Assembly: GCA_945635805.1 (NCBI GenBank)
Contig: CALZCW010000007.1
Span: forward strand, 1-10,955
From: an uncultured Clostridia bacterium
GTDB taxonomy: Bacteria > Bacillota > Clostridia > Oscillospirales > Oscillospiraceae
Direction of reading: 5' to 3'
Length of the DNA: 10,955 nucleotides
This document shows positions 5,839-10,955 of the stretch, piece by piece (positions within the stretch are counted from its first letter, which is position 1; the number at the start of each line of letters is the position of its first letter). A model generated the notes under the pieces. The model ran no database searches. It saw only the letters and a program-made list of their open reading frames with translations, and was not told where the DNA came from. A program made the translations under genes and the position numbers.

Positions 5839-6825
5839 GTGCGAAAATATATAGTAAAACGTATACTGATATCAATACTTATCTTATTTTTTGTTGCCTT
5901 TATCATCTATGCGCTGATGCGCTGCCTGCCGACTTCCTATATTGAGTCCATGGCGCGCCAGAAATCCATGCAGCCCGGCTCCAAGAGCTTTGACGAATGG
6001 ATGGTTCAGCTCAAAGAGATGTATAATATGGACGGGGGCATCATACCCGGCTATTTCGCCTGGCTCGGCCAGGTCTTCCGGGGCGATTTTGGTGACAGCT
6101 GGTTCTATACCGTCCCGGTCCTTGAGAAATTTAGCGATACGGTCTGGATCTCCTTTATCATGAGTGCGATCTCCTTGTTCTTTGAGGTCATCATTGCCAT
6201 ACCCCTTGGAATCATTGCTGCGAAAAAGCAGTATTCCAAGACCGACTATACAATATCCGTTATCGCATTGGCTGGTATTTCACTGCCGACCTTCTTCTTT
6301 GCCTCTCTGATGAAGCTTGTGTTCTCCATTAAGCTTGGGTGGTTTGACCTGATGGGTTTGGTCGGGCGAAACTATGAGCAGCTCAGCGCGTGGGGCAAGT
6401 TCCTGGATAAGGCGCATCATCTTGTGTTGCCCATCGTTACGTTGACGGTCATCTCCATCGGCGGACTGATGCGTTATACCCGTACCAATATGCTGGAGGT
6501 TTTGAACGCCGACTACATCCGTACCGCCCGTGCCAAGGGCCTGAGTGAGCGGAAGGTCGTGTACCATCATGCTTTCCGTAACACCCTGATCCCGCTGGTC
6601 ACCATCATTGGCGGCAGCCTGCCCGGCCTGTTCTCCGGCGCTATGATTACGGAGACTCTCTATTCCATTCCCGGCATCGGCTATACTTCCTACCAGGCTA
6701 TGGTCGGCGGAGATATTCCGTTCTCTATGTTCTATCTGACGTTCCTGGCGGTCCTGACCCTGTTGGGCAATCTGATTTCCGATATTTTGTACGCTGTGGT
6801 CGATCCACGTGTGCGCATTTCTTAA
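5839..6825 (+). CDS. ABC transporter permease, DppB/OppB-like
   Basis: 328 residues. The chosen start is GTG at 5839, 5 bases after GGAGGAG (5827-5833). It gives the usual DppB opening (VRKYIVKRILISILILFF). An in-frame GTG at 5779 lies within the hairpin/terminator region and adds an atypical N-terminus, so it is rejected. Six membrane segments are visible at about 9-28, 102-127, 138-162, 195-212, 250-275 and 297-320. The first periplasmic-side loop carries YFAWLGQVFRGDFGDSW, typical of this family. The EAA loop that contacts the ATPases runs from about 224 to 252 (ADYIRTARAKGL through RNTLIP). Length is normal, unlike the partner permease. It pairs with the downstream DppC-like permease to form the channel. 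The 354-base structured gap before it suggests lower expression than the binding protein. Confidence 0.93.
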   Translation: MRKYIVKRILISILILFFVAFIIYALMRCLPTSYIESMARQKSMQPGSKSFDEWMVQLKEMYNMDGGIIPGYFAWLGQVFRGDFGDSWFYTVPVLEKFSDTVWISFIMSAISLFFEVIIAIPLGIIAAKKQYSKTDYTISVIALAGISLPTFFFASLMKLVFSIKLGWFDLMGLVGRNYEQLSAWGKFLDKAHHLVLPIVTLTVISIGGLMRYTRTNMLEVLNADYIRTARAKGLSERKVVYHHAFRNTLIPLVTIIGGSLPGLFSGAMITETLYSIPGIGYTSYQAMVGGDIPFSMFYLTFLAVLTLLGNLISDILYAVVDPRVRIS

Positions 6826-6843
6826 GAGAGGGGGCGCTTTCCT

Positions 6844-8394
6844 ATGTCGAAAGAAAACAAAAAGAAAGACCAGAGTGTCTCTACGGAAAACGTATCCCTG
6901 AATGATGACCGCCGCGTTAAGGTCCTTTCTCCTGGGGCCCTGGTTGCAAAGCGCTTTTTCCGCAACCGGACGTCTGTCGTCGGTCTTGCAGTTCTGATCT
7001 TTATGTTCCTCTTCTCCTTTGTCGGCGGATTGATCTCTCCGTATGACGAGGATCAGCTATTCTACCGCGATGAGTATCTCAACAAGACTTACGCCGGAGT
7101 TGTGGAAAACGACGAGTTCCGCTATGCGACGGCAGATGGTCAGTCCTTTGACAGTGTGATTCAGGCTCAGATGATCCTCGCGCTGCAGAAGGGAAATGAT
7201 TTCTTTACCTACCGTAACGTGAATTATACCGTGACCACTGAGGGCGAGGACTTTATCTCCGTCTCTCTGGAGGACGGCACCATGATCGGTATTGCCTATA
7301 AAGATATCATCAGCTCCAGCAATGAAGGCATGAGCCTTCCCTTTGCGATGCAGTACGACGTGCTGAAGGCCTACACCAATGGCGAGACCTCCTTTACCCA
7401 TGACGGCGAGGCCTATACCATCGATGAGGGCGGCGTCGTCTATTGCGGCGACACGGAAGTTGCATATATCAGCCGTTATCAGGTCAATGCGATCATGCCC
7501 GACGTGTTCCTCTCCCGTGATTTTAAGGAAGAGCTGACTGAGGCAATTAAGAACGGCGAGGAAGAATTCTCCTTTACCGATGCCGGTGGCGTGGAAAGTG
7601 AATATCTCGTAACTTACCAGGCAGCGTCTGATACCTGGGAGGTCCTTCAGAGCACGCAGAGTCGTGTCTTTGACACCTATTCTCCCCCCAGCAAGGAACA
7701 CTGGCTCGGCACTGACCGCAATGGCATGGATATGCTGACCCGCCTGATGTACGGCGGCCGCGTCTCCCTGATCATCGGTTTTATCGTTGAGATCATTGCT
7801 AACGTGCTTGGCGTTATCATGGGCGGTATCTCCGGCTACTTCGGCAAGTGGGTCGACATGGTCATCATGCGTATCGTCGATATCTTCTACTGCATCCCGT
7901 CCACGCCTATCATTATCATTCTGGGCGCTGCTATGGACGCCATGCGTGTGGACCCGCAGATCCGTATGATCTACCTGATGCTGATCCTTGGCTTCCTGAG
8001 CTGGCCCGGCGTTGCCCGTATGATCCGCGGCTTGATTCTCTCTCTGCGTGAGCAGGAGTTTATGACCGCCACGGAAGCCTGCGGCATCAAAACTTCCCGT
8101 CGTATTTTCCGCCACCTGGTGCCCAATGTCATGCCACAGCTCATTGTTTCGGCCACCATGGGCCTTGGCTCCACCATCATCATGGAGGCGACCCTGTCCT
8201 TCCTGGGCCTGGGCGTTAAGTTCCCCTTCGCATCCTGGGGCAACATCATCAACGACGTTAACAACATCAGCGTTTTGACCAATTACTGGTTCATTTGGAT
8301 CCCTGCCGGCGTCTGCCTGCTCTTGACCGTCCTTGCCTTTAACCTGGTGGGCGATGGCCTGCGCGACGCTTTTGATCCGAAAATGAAACGATAA
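6844..8394 (+). CDS. ABC transporter permease, DppC/OppC-like, with large extracytoplasmic insert
   Basis: 516 residues against about 280-320 for usual DppC/OppC. The ATG at 6844 follows AGAGGGGG (6827-6834), 18 bases after the previous stop. The N-terminus is charged, with the DppC-like approach RRVKVLSPGALVAKRFFRNR before helix 1 (about 43-64). In ordinary members the conserved PPSKEHWLGTDRNGMDML block (281-298 here) comes a few tens of residues after helix 1. Here about 205 extra residues (about 71-277) intervene and appear to hold three diverged copies of one unit. The rest is normal: helices from 308 onward, the EAA loop at 409-431 (TATEACGIKTSRRIF and on), then MEATLSFLGLGV and SWGNII. 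Both edges of the insert join smoothly in frame with no sign of a sequencing error. It should form the channel with the DppB-like permease, with the insert facing the binding protein. Confidence 0.93.
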   Translation: MSKENKKKDQSVSTENVSLNDDRRVKVLSPGALVAKRFFRNRTSVVGLAVLIFMFLFSFVGGLISPYDEDQLFYRDEYLNKTYAGVVENDEFRYATADGQSFDSVIQAQMILALQKGNDFFTYRNVNYTVTTEGEDFISVSLEDGTMIGIAYKDIISSSNEGMSLPFAMQYDVLKAYTNGETSFTHDGEAYTIDEGGVVYCGDTEVAYISRYQVNAIMPDVFLSRDFKEELTEAIKNGEEEFSFTDAGGVESEYLVTYQAASDTWEVLQSTQSRVFDTYSPPSKEHWLGTDRNGMDMLTRLMYGGRVSLIIGFIVEIIANVLGVIMGGISGYFGKWVDMVIMRIVDIFYCIPSTPIIIILGAAMDAMRVDPQIRMIYLMLILGFLSWPGVARMIRGLILSLREQEFMTATEACGIKTSRRIFRHLVPNVMPQLIVSATMGLGSTIIMEATLSFLGLGVKFPFASWGNIINDVNNISVLTNYWFIWIPAGVCLLLTVLAFNLVGDGLRDAFDPKMKR

Positions 8395-8407
8395 GGAGGG
8401 ATAATTT

Positions 8408-9565
8408 ATGGCACGAAAAAAACCTGAGGGTTATCTCTCTGCAAAAGACTCCCGCCGCATCTCCCGTTACAACCGCAAGGTTACCAATGCCTTGGAAAAG
8501 CAGCATAAGCGCAAGCATGTTCCCGAATCGGAATACCTGACGCAGATGAAGGACCCCAACAACACGGTTGAATTCGATAATCTACACTCCTACTTCTTCA
8601 CTGATGTGGGAACGGTCAAGGCTGTCGACGGCGTGACCTTCGAGGTCCCCACCGGCAAGACCGTCGGCGTTGTCGGCGAGTCCGGCTGCGGCAAGTCCGT
8701 GACCAGCTTGTCGCTGATGCAGCTTCTGCAGCGTCCTCAGGGCCAGATTGTCGAGGGCGAGATCCGCGTCAACATGGGCGACAAGGCCTATGATATTGCA
8801 AAAATGCCCCTGGAAAAGATGCAGGAGATCCGCGGTAACTATATCTCCATGATCTTCCAGGAACCTATGACCGCGCTGAACCCGGTCTTCCGTATCGGCG
8901 ACCAGGTGGACGAGGTAATCAAGCTCCACGACAAGGAAAACTTGAGCAAGCATGAGATCAGAGAACGTACTCTGAAAATGCTGGATATGGTTGGCATCGC
9001 CAATACCGAGGGCGTTTACAGGATGTATCCCCACGAGTTGTCCGGCGGTATGCGCCAGCGCGTCATGATTGCCATGGCGCTGGCTTGCAGTCCCCGTATC
9101 ATCATCGCCGATGAGCCCACCACCGCGCTGGACGTTACCATTCAGGCCCAGGTACTGGACCTGCTGCGCAACCTGAAGGATAAGATCAATTCCTCCATCA
9201 TGTTCATCACCCACGATCTGGGCGTTATCGCCGAGATGGCGGACTACGTGGTGGTTATGTACGCCGGCCGTATCGTGGAAAAGGGCACGGTGGAAGAAAT
9301 CTTCGCTCATCCCTGCCATCCTTACACCATCGGCCTGATGGCCTCCAAGCCTGTCGTCGGTAAGCAGGTGGATAAGCTCTACGCCATCCCGGGCAAGGTG
9401 CCGAATCCGGTCAATATGCCCAACTACTGCTACTTTAAGGACCGGTGTGAGATGTGCGTTGAGGGCTGCAGCGGCGATTATCCTCATGAGGTCAGCGTGA
9501 GCCCGACCCACAAGGTCTCCTGCTACCGCTACTACGACGGAAAGGTTGGTGAATCCAATGGCTGA
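8408..9565 (+). CDS. ABC transporter ATPase, DppD/OppD-like
   Basis: 385 residues. The ATG at 8408 has a near-perfect AAGGAGGG (8393-8400) that overlaps the previous stop codon. Nucleotide-binding motifs are complete: Walker A GESGCGKS (90-97), Q-loop Gln151, signature LSGGMRQ (211-217), Walker B IIIADEP (231-237) and switch His269. The C-terminal oligopeptide-transport region (from about HPYTIGL, 304-310) carries Cys341, Cys347, Cys354 and Cys372. The C-x5-C-x6-C spacing is that of the DppD/OppD iron-sulfur-binding segment. An unusual feature is a Lys/Arg-rich N-terminal extension of about 50 residues before the first domain strand ([13 protein letters not shown]). The protein would sit on the cytoplasmic side, form a heterodimer with the next gene product and power import. 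Its last 8 bases overlap that gene. Confidence 0.95.
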   Translation: MARKKPEGYLSAKDSRRISRYNRKVTNALEKQHKRKHVPESEYLTQMKDPNNTVEFDNLHSYFFTDVGTVKAVDGVTFEVPTGKTVGVVGESGCGKSVTSLSLMQLLQRPQGQIVEGEIRVNMGDKAYDIAKMPLEKMQEIRGNYISMIFQEPMTALNPVFRIGDQVDEVIKLHDKENLSKHEIRERTLKMLDMVGIANTEGVYRMYPHELSGGMRQRVMIAMALACSPRIIIADEPTTALDVTIQAQVLDLLRNLKDKINSSIMFITHDLGVIAEMADYVVVMYAGRIVEKGTVEEIFAHPCHPYTIGLMASKPVVGKQVDKLYAIPGKVPNPVNMPNYCYFKDRCEMCVEGCSGDYPHEVSVSPTHKVSCYRYYDGKVGESNG

Positions 9566-10613
9566 GAATAAGTCTGAAAAGAAAGCCGAGAAGAAGGACA
9601 AGCTTTTCATCGACGATTCCTACACCCCCGTCGAGTATGACCCTCAGTATATCCTGATGGTCAACAACCTGAAGAAGTATTTCCCCATTAAGGACGGCCT
9701 GATCTCCCGTACCGTCGGTTATGTCAAGGCTGTCGATGGCGTTACCTTTAACCTCAAGCGCGGCACTACCATGGGCCTGGTCGGCGAATCCGGCTGCGGC
9801 AAGACAACTGCAGGCCGTACCATCCTCCGCCTCAGCGGTGAAAAGACCGGTGGACAGGTGCTGTTCAACGGCCGCGAGGTCTACGACCTGACCAACAAAG
9901 AAATGCGCGCCATGCGCACCAAGATGCAGATCATTTTCCAGGACCCCTTCTCCAGCCTGTCTCCCAGAATGCCTGTCGGCGAGATCATCGGTGAAGCGGT
10001 CCGTGAGCACAACCTGGTCCCCAAGGGAGAGTTCTCCGATTATGTGGATCAGGTCATGGACAACTGCGGTCTGCAGCCCTTCCACAAGGACCGCTATCCC
10101 CACGAGTTCTCCGGCGGTCAGCGCCAGCGTATCTGCATTGCCAGAGCTCTGGCCCTGAACCCTGAGTTTGTGGTCTGTGATGAGCCTGTTTCTGCGCTGG
10201 ACGTTTCCATCCAGGCGCAGATCATCAACCTGCTGAAGGACCTGCAGGAAAAGTATAAGCTGACGTATCTGTTCATTTCCCACGACCTGTCTGTCGTGGA
10301 GCACATCTCTGATGTGGTCGGCGTTATGTACCTGGGCAGCCTGGTGGAGTACGGCGACACTACGGACATCTTCCGCAACCCGCTGCATCCCTACACCAAG
10401 GCGCTGTTCTCCGCGATCCCCATCCCGGATCCTACGGTCCACAGAAACCGCATCGTGCTGGAAGGCTCCGTGCCTTCTCCGGCCAATCCTCCCTCCGGCT
10501 GCAAGTTCCACACCCGCTGCCCCTATGCAACTGCCCGGTGCAGTGAGGAGGCTCCCTGCCAGCGTGAGGTGGAGCCGGGACACTATGTGGTCTGTCACCT
10601 GTTTGATAAGTGA
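9558..10613 (+). CDS. ABC transporter ATPase, DppF/OppF-like
   Basis: 351 residues from ATG 9558, which overlaps the end of the preceding ATPase by 8 bases (ATGGCTGA), a sign of translational coupling. An in-frame TTG at 9546 is less likely. The only ribosome-site-like sequence is AAGG/GGTTGG at 9542-9549. Motifs: Walker A GESGCGKT (76-83), Q-loop Gln128, signature FSGGQRQ (184-190), Walker B FVVCDEP (204-210) and switch His242. The C-terminal segment GCKFHTRCPYATARC carries Cys315, Cys321 and Cys328, with Cys346 as a possible fourth ligand, the C-x5-C-x6-C pattern of this family. The N-terminus has a short Lys/Glu-rich lead (residues 4-15). Domain composition is otherwise normal. It should be the second ATPase of the importer. 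Confidence 0.95.
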   Translation: MAENKSEKKAEKKDKLFIDDSYTPVEYDPQYILMVNNLKKYFPIKDGLISRTVGYVKAVDGVTFNLKRGTTMGLVGESGCGKTTAGRTILRLSGEKTGGQVLFNGREVYDLTNKEMRAMRTKMQIIFQDPFSSLSPRMPVGEIIGEAVREHNLVPKGEFSDYVDQVMDNCGLQPFHKDRYPHEFSGGQRQRICIARALALNPEFVVCDEPVSALDVSIQAQIINLLKDLQEKYKLTYLFISHDLSVVEHISDVVGVMYLGSLVEYGDTTDIFRNPLHPYTKALFSAIPIPDPTVHRNRIVLEGSVPSPANPPSGCKFHTRCPYATARCSEEAPCQREVEPGHYVVCHLFDK

Positions 10614-10903
10614 TGAAGCGGAAGCCTCTTGAATACGAAGATGACGATGGCCGTACCATCGCTGACATGAGTGAGGTCCGGCGGCGCAATCTCTTTATTC
10701 CCCAAACAAATCCGCGCATGGAGGAGTCAAAGCGCGGGGATAGAAAAGTGGAAAGCGGCGCAAGTCAGAATCCGCCGCTCAACCGCAAGGAGACCCGTTC
10801 GTTTATCTTCGGCGCTCTGAGTGCGGGACTGCTGATCGCACTGGTGTTTATCGTTGCCTTGGGATTGGCGATCGCCCTCATGCTTTTCTTTTGGAGCCAT
10901 TAA
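10613..10903 (+). CDS. small single-helix membrane protein coupled to the importer operon
   Basis: 96 residues. The ATG at 10613 shares one base with the TGA of the preceding ATPase gene (TGATG). No ribosome site is visible, so translation probably depends on re-initiation after that gene. The N-terminal half is hydrophilic and opens with LEYEDDDGRTIADMSEV (6-22), followed by a disordered-looking basic segment to about 60 (LNRKETRS). One long hydrophobic stretch (about 64-93) ends at WSH, so the protein looks tail-anchored with the N-terminus in the cytoplasm. The function is not recognised. The acidic DDGRTIADM opening recalls small conserved proteins of Firmicutes, but this is from memory and untested. 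A terminator 7 bases after the stop makes it the last gene of the unit. An accessory role for the importer is possible. Confidence 0.8.
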   Translation: MKRKPLEYEDDDGRTIADMSEVRRRNLFIPQTNPRMEESKRGDRKVESGASQNPPLNRKETRSFIFGALSAGLLIALVFIVALGLAIALMLFFWSH

Positions 10904-10909
10904 AAATCA

Positions 10910-10942
10910 CCCCGTCTGTATTTCATAACAGACGGGGTTTTT
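10910..10942 (+). terminator. strong intrinsic terminator closing the importer operon
   Basis: CCCCGTCTGT (10910-10919) pairs perfectly with ACAGACGGGG (10928-10937) around an 8-base loop, followed by TTTTT (10938-10942). The A-rich stretch before the stem (10902-10906) is partly complementary to the T-run, so it may also work on the opposite strand. Confidence 0.93.
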
Positions 10943-10955
10943 CTGTGAACAGAGC

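Overview
The window reads as a chromosomal segment from a low-to-mid-GC-phylum anaerobe, most likely a gut Clostridia member of the Oscillospiraceae/Ruminococcaceae type. This is inferred from strong GGAGG-type ribosome sites, GC-rich third codon positions beside AT-rich intergenic DNA, a clostridial-style lipoprotein signal, and the kind of M3 peptidase and peptide-transport genes present. All convincing genes lie on the + strand.

Layout. 1-458 is the C-terminal end of a GH13 alpha-glucanase/alpha-glucosidase-type enzyme, cut by the window edge. It is followed closely by an M3-family oligoendopeptidase (489-2180). A roughly 390-base AT-rich gap (2181-2574) holds small palindromes and, at its end, a good extended -10 promoter. 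That promoter leads to a GTG-started four-helix membrane protein of unknown function (2575-3123). A promoter-like sequence with a perfect 14-base palindrome in its spacer precedes a complete peptide/nickel-type (SBP_bac_5) ABC importer: lipoprotein binding protein (3202-5484), permeases (5839-6825 and 6844-8394) and two ATPases (8408-9565 and 9558-10613). A small single-helix membrane protein (10613-10903) is translationally coupled to the last ATPase, and a strong intrinsic terminator (10910-10942) closes the unit.

How the parts work together. The binding protein would capture a ligand, probably a peptide, at the cell surface. The two permeases form the channel and the DppD/DppF-like ATPases drive import. 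The upstream oligoendopeptidase could degrade imported peptides in the cytoplasm, but it is not clearly in the same transcript.

Unusual points. (1) The 354-base gap between the binding protein and the first permease is packed with perfect hairpins and ends in an intrinsic terminator about 16 bases before the permease ribosome site; a 10-base word there occurs three times and allows alternative pairing. (2) The DppC-like permease is about 200 residues too long, with an extracytoplasmic insert that looks like three diverged copies of one unit. (3) The binding protein is also about 200 residues longer than usual, much of it in a large insert. The two oversized parts suggest a specialised variant of the Dpp/Opp importer. 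(4) The small coupled membrane protein could be an accessory subunit. No mobile element, CRISPR array, tRNA or rRNA was seen.
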